From an uncultured Clostridia bacterium (lineage in GTDB: Bacteria; Bacillota; Clostridia; Christensenellales; UBA1242): 64,000 bases of DNA. Made by a program: the position numbers and the translations under genes. The notes under the pieces are model-generated. The model did no database searches. It saw only the letters and a program-made list of their open reading frames with translations, and was not told the DNA's origin. Below, one piece after another: positions 1-10,291 of the stretch (position 1 is its first letter; every line of letters starts with the position of its first letter). The stretch lies in the NCBI GenBank assembly GCA_945919375.1, contig CAMEJD010000001.1, positions 62,001-126,000 of the forward strand. The letters are read 5' to 3'.

Positions 1-518
1 CCATAGGCCTTTAGTCCGTTAAAAATCACTCCCCTAAAAACTAACTCTTCAAAAATTGCAGGCAAAAGAGCCATTGCAAGAATATTAAACACAAGCCAAT
101 ATCCATTGTTTATTGGAATCCCCCAATCTGTGTTTGGTTTTATGCCAAATAAATTAAAAATGGCATCAAACATTGATACAAAATTGTTAAATCCAAAAAT
201 ACAAACGAAAGCAATTATAATGCATAGCAAAACATTCAATATGTCAAGTTTAAAATCAATATGTGACGCCTGCATATAATCTATGTCACCTTTTTTGTTT
301 ACAATTAAATAAACAAGAAAAAATGCAAGTGGCGAAGCAAGTGTTGACATTGCCAAAAACCAAGGGGCACTCATTACCCCTTGAAGATTTGTATTTGTTG
401 TTCCGGCAACTATGGTTGCAACTAAAATCAATGCTAATGCGATTACATATGGTGCAAAAATTGAGTAGCAAAAAGTTTTCCCCGCATCATATTTTGTATA
501 AAAATTTCTTTTTGTCAT
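1..518 (-). CDS. CPBP family intramembrane metalloprotease, partial (3' end beyond the window)
   Basis: Reading the minus strand from an ATG at 518 gives 172 residues open to the window edge, so the ORF track omits it. The protein is very hydrophobic, with several membrane segments, and near residues 155-161 carries EELVFRG, the EExxxR signature of the CPBP (CAAX prenyl protease 2 / bacteriocin-processing Abi) family. Members are membrane metalloproteases in which these glutamates, and a later His motif that would lie outside the window, form the active site. Substrates are usually unknown; roles include bacteriocin self-immunity and signalling proteolysis. The Shine-Dalgarno sequence is weak. 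The plus-strand ORF 263-520 is its shadow. Confidence 0.85.
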   Translation of the reverse strand, partial: MTKRNFYTKYDAGKTFCYSIFAPYVIALALILVATIVAGTTNTNLQGVMSAPWFLAMSTLASPLAFFLVYLIVNKKGDIDYMQASHIDFKLDILNVLLCIIIAFVCIFGFNNFVSMFDAIFNLFGIKPNTDWGIPINNGYWLVFNILAMALLPAIFEELVFRGVIFNGLKAY

Positions 519-564
519 AAGGTTATTTTACAATATAATACAAAAAAGTGCAAACTATTTTATG

Positions 565-1614
565 CTACATTTTTTCTTGCAAGTTATATCTTATCTCCAT
601 TTCTTTTCCGTCACGAATAAGTTTTATATTTAAAATATCTCCACTACTATATTTATAAATTTCCAGTCTTAAATCTAGCACTGAATTTATTTTTACATTG
701 TTTATTTCAAGAATAATATCTCCATTTTTGAAGCAATTTTTACTTTCGCAATTTTGGTCAATTCCTGCAACAAACACTCCTTTTTGTGAAAAATCAATAT
801 TATTCCCTTTAAAGTATGCAACATCATTGTCAAGCGAAAAAATGCCCATATATGAAGATTTCCAATTAACATCTTGACTTACATTTTTTACAATGCTACT
901 ACCAATACTAATAGGAATAGCAAATCCAATACCTTCCGCTTCGCTTGCTTTTAGAGTGTTTATACCAACAACTTCGCCCTTGTAATTTATTATAGGGCCA
1001 CCACTATTGCCGGGATTAATGCTTGCATCATGTTGAATTAGATTTTGCATATAGGAAATGGTGCCATTACTATTTTCAAGTTCTACAGTTCTATTTATTG
1101 CCGAAATTATACCTTTGGTTACAGTGTGTTTAAAATCAAGTGAAAGTGGCGTACCAATTGCAATAATATCTTCGCCGGTTCTTGGTGCTTCGTTTGAGCA
1201 AACAAGATATGGCATATCTTTTGACGATTTTATAACTGCCAAATCTTGAGATTTATCTTTCCAAACAAGTGTTGCCACTGCATTTGTTTTATCGGCAAAA
1301 TAAATTGTAATATTTTTTGCACCAGAAATAACATGCTCATTTGTTAGGATATATCCCCCTTCTCTTATCGCAACACCACTGCCAATAGAATATCCACCAC
1401 TAACAGAGCAAGCAATACCAACAACGGCACTTTTTACATTTTCAACCAAATTTACTGTATCAACATTGTTTGTTATAGAAATTTGTCTTGGTGACATATC
1501 AACATACTCATATGTATCAGTATTTGTAACCAAGTTACACCCAAAGAGTGCAATTATTGGCAAAATAATTAAACAAACCAAAAATTTATCAAAAAAAATA
1601 ACTGCCCTTTTCAT
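565..1614 (-). CDS. htrA: HtrA/DegP-like trypsin-type serine protease, lipoprotein, with PDZ domain
   Basis: The 349-residue protein starts at the ATG at 1614, which has AGGAG in front; the longer ORF start at 1653 lacks this and would overlap walJ. Residues 1-26 form a lipoprotein signal with lipobox LFGC (Cys26). The trypsin-like domain has the triad His94 (TNEHVISG), Asp124 (QDLAVIKS) and Ser204 (NPGNSGGP). A PDZ domain follows at about 250-345 (KNGDIILEINNVKI). HtrA proteases degrade or refold damaged exported proteins outside the membrane. It follows walJ, as in many Bacillota, where htrA ends the walRK-HIJ cluster; the walRK genes are not here. It is probably translated from the rplI-walJ-htrA message. 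Confidence 0.93.
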   Translation of the reverse strand: MKRAVIFFDKFLVCLIILPIIALFGCNLVTNTDTYEYVDMSPRQISITNNVDTVNLVENVKSAVVGIACSVSGGYSIGSGVAIREGGYILTNEHVISGAKNITIYFADKTNAVATLVWKDKSQDLAVIKSSKDMPYLVCSNEAPRTGEDIIAIGTPLSLDFKHTVTKGIISAINRTVELENSNGTISYMQNLIQHDASINPGNSGGPIINYKGEVVGINTLKASEAEGIGFAIPISIGSSIVKNVSQDVNWKSSYMGIFSLDNDVAYFKGNNIDFSQKGVFVAGIDQNCESKNCFKNGDIILEINNVKINSVLDLRLEIYKYSSGDILNIKLIRDGKEMEIRYNLQEKM

Positions 1615-1649
1615 AATTCTCCTTTGGCAGTTATTTTTATTTGATTTTA

Positions 1650-2438
1650 TCACTTTAAATTAAATATTGCAGTTGGAACAAGTTTTGCCACAGAAATCCT
1701 AATATTCTCGCCCTCTATTACGCCATTTTCTTTAAGATAAGAGCAAACAGTGTTATACGCAAGTTGTTCTGTATTATTTTTTGTACTTAAGTGTGAAAGC
1801 ATAATTTGCTTTGTTCCACTTTTTGCCAAGAACAAGCAGGCTTTTGCACAAGCAATATTTGACAAATGTCCATTCTTTCCCAAAATTCTTGCTTTTAATT
1901 GCATTGGATATGTAGGATTATTTTTGAGCATTTCTTCATCGTGATTACTCTCCAAATAAACAAGTGAACTGCCACTTATTTTATTTAAGATTACATCAGT
2001 AGTATGCCCCAAATCTGTTATAATACTAATTTTTCTTCCATTATTTGATAGAATATACCCACTGCAATGAACACTATCGTGTGGAAGACTTGCCGTATCA
2101 ACTTGCAAATCTTTTATGTTAAATGCAAAATCACCAAATGCATACATTTGACTTGCATTTAACTTTTTCATCTTTGCATAAACAGCACCCATACCCTTTT
2201 CATGTACATACACTTTTGTTTTGTACTTTGATGCAAAAACATCAAGTCCCTTGATATGGTCACTATGCTCGTGAGAAATTAAAATTGCGTCTATATCTTG
2301 TGGCTCAACATTAAGACATTTTAATCTTTTGACAATTTCGGTTGCACTGATTCCAATGTCAACCAATACTTTTGCACTATCAGTTTCCACATAGGTTGAA
2401 TTTCCGTCACTGCCACTTGATAAATTGCAGACTCTCAT
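1650..2438 (-). CDS. walJ: WalJ/YycJ-type MBL-fold metallohydrolase
   Basis: 262 residues. It begins [18 protein letters not shown], typical of YycJ/WalJ, and has the metallo-beta-lactamase metal motif HEHSDH at residues 56-61, with later metal ligands in SLPHDSVH and ITDLGHTT. WalJ proteins are predicted dinuclear-metal nucleases or hydrolases associated with the WalRK cell-wall regulon and with coordinating division and replication. The ATG overlaps the rplI stop (2435-2438), and htrA follows directly, so the three genes are probably one operon. Calling it WalJ rests on sequence style and on the htrA neighbour; biochemical activity is not inferable. Confidence 0.9.
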   Translation of the reverse strand: MRVCNLSSGSDGNSTYVETDSAKVLVDIGISATEIVKRLKCLNVEPQDIDAILISHEHSDHIKGLDVFASKYKTKVYVHEKGMGAVYAKMKKLNASQMYAFGDFAFNIKDLQVDTASLPHDSVHCSGYILSNNGRKISIITDLGHTTDVILNKISGSSLVYLESNHDEEMLKNNPTYPMQLKARILGKNGHLSNIACAKACLFLAKSGTKQIMLSHLSTKNNTEQLAYNTVCSYLKENGVIEGENIRISVAKLVPTAIFNLK

Positions 2439-2878
2439 ACATTTTGTACCCTAACCACAACATTTGCATAAACGCCTTCATAAAGCCTTACACGAAGTTT
2501 ATATATTCCCGCAAATTTTATCGGTTCTTTTAATTCAATTTTTCTTTTGTCAATATCAAAATTTCGTTTTTTAAATGCTTCAGCAATTTCTTTTGTTGTA
2601 ACTGCACCAAAAATTTTGCCATTATCTCCGCATTTTATCCCAACAACAATTTCTTTGCCTTCAAGATTTTTTGCCTTTTCTTTTGCTGCCAAAATCTCTT
2701 GTTCTTTGTGGTAATCTTGGGCAACCTTTTTGTTTACTGTATCGTTTAAATTTGAGTTATTTGCAATAACTGCAAGACCATTTTTTATCAAAAAGTTTTT
2801 TCCAAAACCATCTGCGACATTAACTATCTCGCCTTTTTTGCCAGTACCCTTTACATCTTTTTGCAATATAACTTTCAT
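2435..2878 (-). CDS. rplI: 50S ribosomal protein L9
   Basis: 147 residues, the usual length. The N-terminal domain has the L9 signature ([36 protein letters not shown]), followed by the long connecting helix and a C-terminal rRNA-binding domain. L9 binds 23S rRNA near the L1 stalk and helps suppress frameshifting. AGGAG precedes the ATG, and a promoter TTGACT-18-TAAAAT lies just upstream. It leads an operon with walJ and htrA rather than the common rpsF-ssb-rpsR or dnaB neighbours, an uncommon arrangement. Confidence 0.97.
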   Translation of the reverse strand: MKVILQKDVKGTGKKGEIVNVADGFGKNFLIKNGLAVIANNSNLNDTVNKKVAQDYHKEQEILAAKEKAKNLEGKEIVVGIKCGDNGKIFGAVTTKEIAEAFKKRNFDIDKRKIELKEPIKFAGIYKLRVRLYEGVYANVVVRVQNV

Positions 2879-2899
2879 AATTTCTCCTTTTATGTATAT

Positions 2900-2929
2900 A
2901 TTTTAGTTTAATTTTTGTGCATAAGTCAA
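2900..2929 (-). promoter_or_regulatory. Sigma-70-type promoter of rplI-walJ-htrA
   Basis: On the minus strand TTGACT (2929-2924) is followed after 18 nt by TAAAAT (2905-2900), with the rplI ribosome binding site about 15 nt downstream. Found by eye. Confidence 0.6.
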
Positions 2930-2988
2930 TAATAATTTAAAAAATAAATAAATATTTGTGAATAAAACAAAAAATTGAAAGGAGAAAT

Positions 2989-3306
2989 ATGGATATAATT
3001 TGCAGAGAAAGAAGTTGTGTTTATAACAAAGGATTTTCTTGTACAAGCAAAAAAATACTTATTGGCGGTAAAATAAATTGCACTGACTACCAAAAAAATG
3101 ATAATCAAAAGGACATTCCGGACACATCAAAAGGAATATTTGCCCAAAATCCACCAAAATATCACCCACATAGGGAAAGTAAAAAAGGTTGTATTCACTG
3201 CCAAGCAGACTGTTTGTTTCGTAATAATCAAACCTGCGAAGCAAACGGCATAACAATCAACTGCATAAAAAATAAACCACTCTGTGCAACCTATTTCAAG
3301 AAGTAA
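2989..3306 (+). CDS. Small cysteine-rich protein, two DUF1540-like metal-binding repeats
   Basis: 105 residues with 12 cysteines in two similar halves. The first half (MDIICRERSCVYNKGFSCTSKKILIGGKINCTDY) has the Cys spacing I associate with DUF1540, a short probable zinc-binding motif of Clostridia. The second half (GCIHCQADCLFRNNQTCEANGITINC) is a diverged copy. There is no signal peptide, so it is probably cytoplasmic. AAAGGAG precedes the ATG. It is monocistronic and convergent with the large LRR gene, sharing the palindromic terminator at 3317-3350. Its function is unknown; the DUF1540 assignment is from memory. Confidence 0.7.
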   Translation: MDIICRERSCVYNKGFSCTSKKILIGGKINCTDYQKNDNQKDIPDTSKGIFAQNPPKYHPHRESKKGCIHCQADCLFRNNQTCEANGITINCIKNKPLCATYFKK

Positions 3307-3316
3307 TTTTTGCATC

Positions 3317-3350
3317 AAAAAAAAGTTTGAGAATATTCTCAAACTTTTTT
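3317..3350. terminator. Bidirectional palindromic terminator, copy 1
   Basis: A-tract, the 20-bp perfect palindrome GTTTGAGAATATTCTCAAAC, then a T-tract, lying between the convergent DUF1540-like and LRR genes. A 32-bp stretch is identical to the element at 10507-10538. Confidence 0.85.
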
Positions 3351-3354
3351 GATA

Positions 3355-6300
3355 TTATAGAGCCGCAGTAGTTTCTCCGTCTGTACATATTATAGTTGCA
3401 TTTTTTGAGGAATTACCCTTTATCGTTATTTTATTCCATTGTGCTAGTGTGCCTTGATAAATAACTGTAATATCATGACAATTCCAAAGTATTTCATCAA
3501 GATATTCAATACTTGTAGGCATTGTTATAGTCAAATTATCTTGGAACCCAAAGGCATTATGTCCTATCTTTTTTACTGTGTTTGGTATAACAATATTTTT
3601 TGAATCTTTAAATGATGAATTATTAAGTCTATAGAATGCATAATCATCTATAACTTCAATTCCCAAATCTTGTGGAATGGTACATTTCCTTCCTGCAACC
3701 ATTAAAGTTTTTGTTTTTTTATCAACAAGGCAATTACCCTCAACAGCATATCTTTCATTTTCACCCGACATAGTAATCTCGTTTAATGTATCAATCATAG
3801 CCAATGCCCCGCGACCTATCTTTACTATATCACTTGGAATTTCAATAGATTTAATATCCATATCATTTAATGCCCAATCTGCGATGACTTTTACATTTTT
3901 AATCATATCTAACGTAATTGATTTGTTTTCAACTGTCCCTCTATTTGCTCCCAACAGAAATCTATAATTTGGATTATCGTATGCTGTTGTAATAATTAAA
4001 CCATTCCCGTCTTCACTAAAAATATATTCAAATGCATCATCTTCTATTTCTGTTAAAGTACTTGGCAACTCTACATTAATAGTACTTGATCTATAACCAC
4101 CAAAGATATTTCTACCTACTTGTTCCAGTCCTACAGGGAATCTCATTTTTGTTATTTGTACATCATCAAATGCATAGTTTCCAACTTTCTTAATAATTCC
4201 TTTGAAGGTTATATTTCTCAAATTAGTGCATCCAGAAAATGCATAACTTGGAATTATATCTACAGTGCTAGGTATTTCTATACTTGCCAGTTTTTTGCAG
4301 TTATTGAATATGCTATCTGCAAATACAGTAACTCCATTTAGCATTTCTGCAGTAATATTTGCATTTAATGTATCTGCATTATATCCTACAAGATATTTAA
4401 CACTTGCATCTTCACTTGATGGCACAATAATTAATCCGTTTTCATCTGCAGTAAGATTTTTATACCAAGCCGTTTCTTTTGCTATGTCTAAATGTTTTAT
4501 GTTCTTTGGCAAATTTAGTGTTGTCAAGTTTTTCATACTTGAACCTATTTCAATGCTTTCCAATTGAGAATTTTCTGCAAAAGTAATAGTTTTTAATTGT
4601 TCAAATGAACCATGTTCATTATTATAATTGTCCCCCAATGTAAGTTCTTTTATTGCACTTGCAATTTCAATGCTTTCAGAATTCTTATAGTCACTTGAAT
4701 AAAATTCGTCAATAATTTCAGTATCATCTGAAGTCAAAATAAAATTTTTAACAGATGTATATCGAAAATCAGAGAAAAATCTTGAAGGAATTTTTAATGT
4801 GTTGATTGTAGAATTTCCAAAAATATCATAGTAACGAAATCTTTTTAATGTATTTGGCACTTCAAAAGTTTCAAATGTTATATGATTAAATGCATGTCGT
4901 TGAAATACCTGTACTCCCTTTAACATATCTGCAGTTATTGATGGATTAGAAGAATTTGGACTATACCCCAAAACATACTTAACATTATTATTATCATAAG
5001 CACTTGCTATTTTTAAACCATTTCCATCGGCTTGCATATTATTAAAATATTTTGTGTTATAAAATGCTTCTATTCCAATGTGTTCAAGTGAACTTGGTAA
5101 TTCAACTGTCTGTAAATTTGTTGCCTGACTAAATGCATTATTATCTATGCCCTTTACACTTGATGGAATTTTTATTGATGTTAAACCAGAACTTGCGAAA
5201 GCTCTCTCATCAATTCTAGTCACTGAACTTGGAATTGTTATACTAGTAAGACTTTTACACCCAGAAAACATACTATATGCTATTGATGTAATATTCTTTG
5301 GCAAAACCACAGATTTCAGGTTACTACATGATTGAAATAAGCCGCCCCCCAAACTTGTAATACTGTCTGGCAATGTTACTTTTTCTAGGCTTGTACAACC
5401 GCTAAACACACTATACCCTATTTTTTTAATTCCATTTGACAAAGAAATTGTGACAAGTTTTTCGCAAGAAGTAAATGCATAATCACCTATTGATTCAACA
5501 CTACTTGGTACAACAACCTTTTCAATTCCAACGCCATAAAATGCATATGCACCAATTTCTTTTACAATACCTGGTATTGTTGAAGACTTGCACCCGTTGA
5601 TAAGTTTTCCATTTTCTTTATTTATTATACAATTGCTATTAGCACTAGTATATTTTTTATTATTAGGGCTTACTACAATTTTTGAGAGCGAATTACAACC
5701 ATATAAAATTGGATATTTGCTATTGTAAGAATAAGCTCCCTCTCCAATGTAATTTACTGATTCAGGGATATAAATGCTTCCTAATACTTCACATCCACTA
5801 AATGCCCCTTCTCCAATATATTCCAATCTATTTGGTAGATTTATATTATTTAGCGACTTACAATAACCAAAGGCCTTTTCACCAATATATTCCAATCCAT
5901 TTGGTAAATTTATATTATTTAGCAAATTACAATAATAAAATGCACTCGAACCTATTTTCTTTAAACTATTTGGTAAGGAAACTGTTGTTAATTTATCGCA
6001 CCATTGGAATGTATTATCTTTTATTTCGCTTATTTCACCTGGTATTTTAATGTTTGTTATATCGGTATAGCTAAATGCACTTGACCCAATTTCTATAACA
6101 TTACTAGGAATATTGATTGATTTTAAATTCCAGCAGTAATAAAATGCACCATTCCCTATAAAAACGACACTATTTGGTAATTCTATTTTTTCTACATTAC
6201 CACAGTTAGATAAAGCATTGTCATATATAACTTTCACTCCATTTAACATCGTGCTTGTTAATGTTTTTGCTGTTACTTTCTCTGAGTCTGAACCTAAAAG

Positions 6301-9300
6301 AAATTTAACATTCACATCGTCATAAGCATTCACAATTTTTAATCCATTTACATCGCAAGAAAGGTTACGATACCAAGGGATAATAACATCTGAGCCACTA
6401 TTATTCGTACTTACGAATGTTTTTAGTCCTATATACGATATAGTACTTGGTAATGATAAAGATGTTAAGTTTGGAGTGTCAAACAACCTTTCTGGTAATT
6501 CTTTGACGCCTACAGGGATTTCAACACTTGTAAGAGCGTCGCAACTACTGAATGCTCTTTCATTTATTACCTTTACGCCAGCCAATTGTTCTTTTGTCAC
6601 TGTTGTCAAACTTGAATCAACCTTATATAAGAACTTTGTTTCATTATCTCTTGCCGTAAATATTGTTAATCCATTTGAAGTATTATTGTTTACTAAATTG
6701 CCGTCTACAATTTCAATAGATTTTACCTTATTCCCAAATGATATATTTTGAACATTAGCAAAATCTGAATTGTTTATATTAATTTTTTCAATATCATCAC
6801 CAAAAACTATTGTCTTTAAATTTCTTGTTGTTCCATTTGTACTTTGGAAAAAGAATTCTCCACTTTTAGTAAGTGTTAATGTTTCAAGTCCACTTGGAAG
6901 TGGCCTAAAATCCCAATCCTCGTTATAAATGCCCTCCAAGAAAGGAAGAGTTACATCTGTTAAATTAGGCGAATAAAGTGAATAGTCACTGATTTTTGTT
7001 ACTGTATCTGGGACTACTAGTTTTGTTAATGAACCAACATTTCTAAGTGCATTTTGTCCGATAGTTGACACTATATGTCCATCTATAGATTCTGGGATTG
7101 TTAATGATTTTGCTCCATTATCCCAATACTTTGTTATTGAAACCGTATTGTCTTTTAGGATCTTATATTCAAAAGTAACATTTTCAAGACTTGGTTTCAT
7201 TGTCATTTTGGATTGAGGGTTGTTTGATACCAAGCAAAAATCTTCTCCCATATCTTTAGTTAATTTTACTATACCATTCCTAGAGTTGACTGTTGCTATA
7301 ATATCTGTAAGATCAGAACCTATTGAATCTCTATTACCCTTCAAGACACTATATTCACCTTCCATTCCTCCAAAATACAAATACATTTCATCATATTTAT
7401 CAAAGTAATTCTTTACTTGAAAATTTTGATAATAATAATTCCCAGATTTGTCAAATGAAAAGTTTCCTTCTTCTCCTTCAAGATAAGCTTTTTTTATTGT
7501 GAGATGTTCGTCTTGAGTATTGTAATTTACTTTTACCACCTTTGTAGCATCATACCCAACAGAACTAAATTTAATATCACAAGGCATACTATTCCCTACA
7601 TCTAAAGAATTAGCCACGGTTTTTGAAAAACTAAATAAAGCAACTAATGTAAAATTTTTAACTCCATCTGGGATATTAAAACTGCCAACAATTGACATAT
7701 CTTCTTGAACACTATCGTCTCCTGGATACCATAGTACATCACTTTCACTAAGTGTCCCATTCATCATCGCTTCACAAAATGAATCAAAAGACCATTCACC
7801 TAATACAACATAAGCTTCACGAATTCCTCCGAACAATTGCTCAATATTTGATTCGTCAAAAGAAATCTTAAACTCTACTTTTTCTGCATCTTCTACTGCC
7901 GTGTAGTTTATAGCACAGCCGTAAAGACCTTCTCTATAATCTTCGATTGATTGAAGTACTAACTTATCTTGTGTTATTGTTGAAATTAAACTGTCATCAC
8001 TTTTTTTACACTCAATAATAAGATTTGCAATATATCCATTCAAATAATCATAACTTAAAATTTCATCTTCATTTACAAAATATATTATTGTTGCTTTTGA
8101 ATAACCTGATAAATCACTAATTTCTTTGTACCATTTTGTGCTATCATAAGAATCCTTGATACTAAAACAATTACTGTTTAGCCAACCATCATCTGCTATT
8201 TTGTGCTTTGCAATATCATCAGGAGATGTATCACCCTTTACTATACACATAGTTGGATTATAAAGATAACTTGTATTCCCAGAAAGGCTTATAGTCCTAT
8301 CTAGTGTTATTTTAACTTTTGTAGTATCTGTCGCAATATCAAATGAATATGCAAAATAATATTGTGTTGTTTTCATTTCACTGGTGTCAACTTCTATGTG
8401 TGTGATATTTCTATTTAACGCAGGAACAGAAGCCGTTCCAACAGTATTATTATCTTTATCCTTAAAATCAATTTGCATATTAAACGCAAAAGGAGAATTA
8501 AACTTGAATTCTTGAATTTCACTATCCGATAATAGGCTATAGTCTAATATAAGAGTAAACTTTTGCAATCCATTCATTCCATATATTTTGTCACTTCTTA
8601 TATTATTAGTTTCTGAATTATAATTGTTATATAATTCCTCGCCAATAATTTCACTTCTATTTAATAAATATGATTTATACTTATCTTCAATTGATGAAGA
8701 AACATCATTTTTAAGAGCAATTATACTTCCGCTTCTATATCTAGTAGTACCATTATCAATATAACTTGGCATATTATAACTAACAATCGCACTATCTGCA
8801 TTTTGTGGAACATCAAATACTGAATAAAAGTAAGATGGCTCACTTTTTTCTTTCATAGGTTCAATTATAAAACTTGAATTATCTTTTTGTCCCAAAGTAA
8901 TAGGTGCTTCACTTTGATTAGTATATAAATCATTCGAAAAAGATAAATCAACATCTTCTTGAGAAAGTAAAGCGGCATACAATGTACACAATCCTGAATA
9001 CTTAACCACAATTGTTATATCATTTGAAGTTAATTCGTTTAATTCAGCAAGAATCATTGTTCTTTCTGTTGCATTTTCATCAGATATACTTGCAGTTGGT
9101 ATTGTTGTGAGCTTTAATTCAACAGATTTTGCATTTTTGTATTCATCTCTTTCACATATTTCCAAAAATGAATTAACTTTTCTATTTATAACACTCACTT
9201 TTTCAATGAGAATATTATCATTGGCATTCATTTCTGCCATGGACATCTTTTCTGTTCCATTACTTAATATTGTATCAAGAATAAGAGGAAACGAAGTTAC

Positions 9301-10176
9301 TCCATCTGGTATTTGCAAATTTATTAGTGAATTCAACTTTAAGTCATCTGGAATGTCATCAACACTACTAAAACTAAAATTGTTATCAATTATATACTCA
9401 CTTAGTTCTTTGAAATTTCCATGTGAAGATTGTGGTTCTATAGATATACTAGTAATTTCATTACTTATAGTTGAACTGACATTTCTTGATGTATAGTATT
9501 TCCCAACACTTTCAACTCTTGGGTTTGTGTCAAGTACTGGCTTCGCATCTTGGTCAGCAGAGATTGTTAAACTATAATCAAATGTTGAATCTTTTATTGA
9601 TGTTTTTTCATCTTTTACAGAAAAACCAAGAACTATTGATTTTGTTTCATCTTTTGCTATACTATCAATACCACCAGTATAGTTTGCAAAACTATTAAAA
9701 TCACCGGTAAATGTTTGTCCTGAAACATTTGCCCAAACAGTATTATCGGCAATGTTTGTTATGCTTACAACAATATACCAAGTGTAGTTAGAATTAGAGT
9801 AGTCTATATTTATTTTGGTATCAGGAGTTTGGTCTGGATAAATGGCTGGTTCTCTTTGGTCTTGAAGTGTGTTGACATCAAGTCTTCCATCACTATATTT
9901 TTCAACTTCTGTCAAAGTACCATTTTCCAAAGCATTCGTTATGTATGTTGTACTTGTTAAATAATTAGATTTTGCAAGAAGTTTTGTGTCACTTGTTGCC
10001 TTTTCTTTGCTTGTGTACACTCTTGTTTTTATGTCAACAAAAGCATCTGTTACAACATAAGAAACACTACCACCAATTGTGTATGTAACATTTGTTGCAG
10101 CAATAACGCCAAAGCAAAACACTGCAATTGCTAAACAAACTGTTGCAACCGACAAGCATATCTTTAGTTTCTTCAT
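3355..10176 (-). CDS. Giant BspA-like leucine-rich-repeat surface/secreted protein
   Basis: 2273 residues. Residues 1-27 are a signal peptide (MKKLKICLSVATVCLAIAVFCFGVIAAT). Residues ~28-220 form a beta-rich region, and ~220-990 are unassigned. From ~995 to the end are BspA/TpLRR-type (LRR_5) repeats of the form IPSSVxxIGxxAFxxCxxLxxIxLP. The C-terminus, YQGTLAQWNKITIKG, is the usual cap of these arrays. Five copies of a spaced module (NGL.I...KFLLG...IT..ML.GVKVI) interrupt the LRRs. BspA-type proteins bind host matrix proteins or other cells. There is no LPXTG motif or C-terminal membrane helix, so it is either released or held non-covalently. A divergent XRE regulator and a palindrome in the shared promoter suggest regulated, perhaps phase-dependent, expression. 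Confidence 0.9.
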   Translation of the reverse strand: MKKLKICLSVATVCLAIAVFCFGVIAATNVTYTIGGSVSYVVTDAFVDIKTRVYTSKEKATSDTKLLAKSNYLTSTTYITNALENGTLTEVEKYSDGRLDVNTLQDQREPAIYPDQTPDTKINIDYSNSNYTWYIVVSITNIADNTVWANVSGQTFTGDFNSFANYTGGIDSIAKDETKSIVLGFSVKDEKTSIKDSTFDYSLTISADQDAKPVLDTNPRVESVGKYYTSRNVSSTISNEITSISIEPQSSHGNFKELSEYIIDNNFSFSSVDDIPDDLKLNSLINLQIPDGVTSFPLILDTILSNGTEKMSMAEMNANDNILIEKVSVINRKVNSFLEICERDEYKNAKSVELKLTTIPTASISDENATERTMILAELNELTSNDITIVVKYSGLCTLYAALLSQEDVDLSFSNDLYTNQSEAPITLGQKDNSSFIIEPMKEKSEPSYFYSVFDVPQNADSAIVSYNMPSYIDNGTTRYRSGSIIALKNDVSSSIEDKYKSYLLNRSEIIGEELYNNYNSETNNIRSDKIYGMNGLQKFTLILDYSLLSDSEIQEFKFNSPFAFNMQIDFKDKDNNTVGTASVPALNRNITHIEVDTSEMKTTQYYFAYSFDIATDTTKVKITLDRTISLSGNTSYLYNPTMCIVKGDTSPDDIAKHKIADDGWLNSNCFSIKDSYDSTKWYKEISDLSGYSKATIIYFVNEDEILSYDYLNGYIANLIIECKKSDDSLISTITQDKLVLQSIEDYREGLYGCAINYTAVEDAEKVEFKISFDESNIEQLFGGIREAYVVLGEWSFDSFCEAMMNGTLSESDVLWYPGDDSVQEDMSIVGSFNIPDGVKNFTLVALFSFSKTVANSLDVGNSMPCDIKFSSVGYDATKVVKVNYNTQDEHLTIKKAYLEGEEGNFSFDKSGNYYYQNFQVKNYFDKYDEMYLYFGGMEGEYSVLKGNRDSIGSDLTDIIATVNSRNGIVKLTKDMGEDFCLVSNNPQSKMTMKPSLENVTFEYKILKDNTVSITKYWDNGAKSLTIPESIDGHIVSTIGQNALRNVGSLTKLVVPDTVTKISDYSLYSPNLTDVTLPFLEGIYNEDWDFRPLPSGLETLTLTKSGEFFFQSTNGTTRNLKTIVFGDDIEKININNSDFANVQNISFGNKVKSIEIVDGNLVNNNTSNGLTIFTARDNETKFLYKVDSSLTTVTKEQLAGVKVINERAFSSCDALTSVEIPVGVKELPERLFDTPNLTSLSLPSTISYIGLKTFVSTNNSGSDVIIPWYRNLSCDVNGLKIVNAYDDVNVKFLLGSDSEKVTAKTLTSTMLNGVKVIYDNALSNCGNVEKIELPNSVVFIGNGAFYYCWNLKSINIPSNVIEIGSSAFSYTDITNIKIPGEISEIKDNTFQWCDKLTTVSLPNSLKKIGSSAFYYCNLLNNINLPNGLEYIGEKAFGYCKSLNNINLPNRLEYIGEGAFSGCEVLGSIYIPESVNYIGEGAYSYNSKYPILYGCNSLSKIVVSPNNKKYTSANSNCIINKENGKLINGCKSSTIPGIVKEIGAYAFYGVGIEKVVVPSSVESIGDYAFTSCEKLVTISLSNGIKKIGYSVFSGCTSLEKVTLPDSITSLGGGLFQSCSNLKSVVLPKNITSIAYSMFSGCKSLTSITIPSSVTRIDERAFASSGLTSIKIPSSVKGIDNNAFSQATNLQTVELPSSLEHIGIEAFYNTKYFNNMQADGNGLKIASAYDNNNVKYVLGYSPNSSNPSITADMLKGVQVFQRHAFNHITFETFEVPNTLKRFRYYDIFGNSTINTLKIPSRFFSDFRYTSVKNFILTSDDTEIIDEFYSSDYKNSESIEIASAIKELTLGDNYNNEHGSFEQLKTITFAENSQLESIEIGSSMKNLTTLNLPKNIKHLDIAKETAWYKNLTADENGLIIVPSSEDASVKYLVGYNADTLNANITAEMLNGVTVFADSIFNNCKKLASIEIPSTVDIIPSYAFSGCTNLRNITFKGIIKKVGNYAFDDVQITKMRFPVGLEQVGRNIFGGYRSSTINVELPSTLTEIEDDAFEYIFSEDGNGLIITTAYDNPNYRFLLGANRGTVENKSITLDMIKNVKVIADWALNDMDIKSIEIPSDIVKIGRGALAMIDTLNEITMSGENERYAVEGNCLVDKKTKTLMVAGRKCTIPQDLGIEVIDDYAFYRLNNSSFKDSKNIVIPNTVKKIGHNAFGFQDNLTITMPTSIEYLDEILWNCHDITVIYQGTLAQWNKITIKGNSSKNATIICTDGETTAAL

Positions 10177-10194
10177 AATTACCTACCCTTTATT

Positions 10195-10207
10195 TGATAT
10201 AGTATCA
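10195..10207. promoter_or_regulatory. Candidate operator between LRR gene and XRE regulator
   Basis: TGATATAGTATCA is a perfect 5+3+5 inverted repeat in the 122-bp divergent region, between the LRR promoter and its start codon. A bound XRE dimer here would block LRR transcription. The link is inferred from position only. Confidence 0.4.
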
Positions 10208-10235
10208 ACAAAATATATTATAATATTACAGTATA

Positions 10236-10264
10236 ATGATACATCACAAAGTGGCGTAAGTCAA
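10236..10264 (-). promoter_or_regulatory. Promoter of the LRR gene
   Basis: Minus-strand TTGACT (10264-10259), a 17-nt spacer, then TATCAT (10241-10236). The leader would be about 53 nt and would contain the TGATATAGTATCA palindrome. Confidence 0.5.
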
Positions 10265-10282
10265 ACAAAATACATTAAAAAA

Positions 10283-10291
10283 TGGTATAAA
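10283..10291 (+). promoter_or_regulatory. Extended -10 promoter of the XRE gene, leaderless
   Basis: TGGTATAAA ends 7 nt before the ATG at 10299. There is no -35 match and no Shine-Dalgarno sequence, so transcription would start at or next to the initiation codon. Confidence 0.45.

Noticed and set aside
263-520. 85-residue plus-strand ORF
   Set aside because: Antisense shadow of the CPBP protease frame, whose EELVFRG motif is unambiguous.
3677-9698. Numerous plus-strand ORFs within the LRR gene
   Set aside because: They mirror the repeats of the minus-strand gene and have no start signals.
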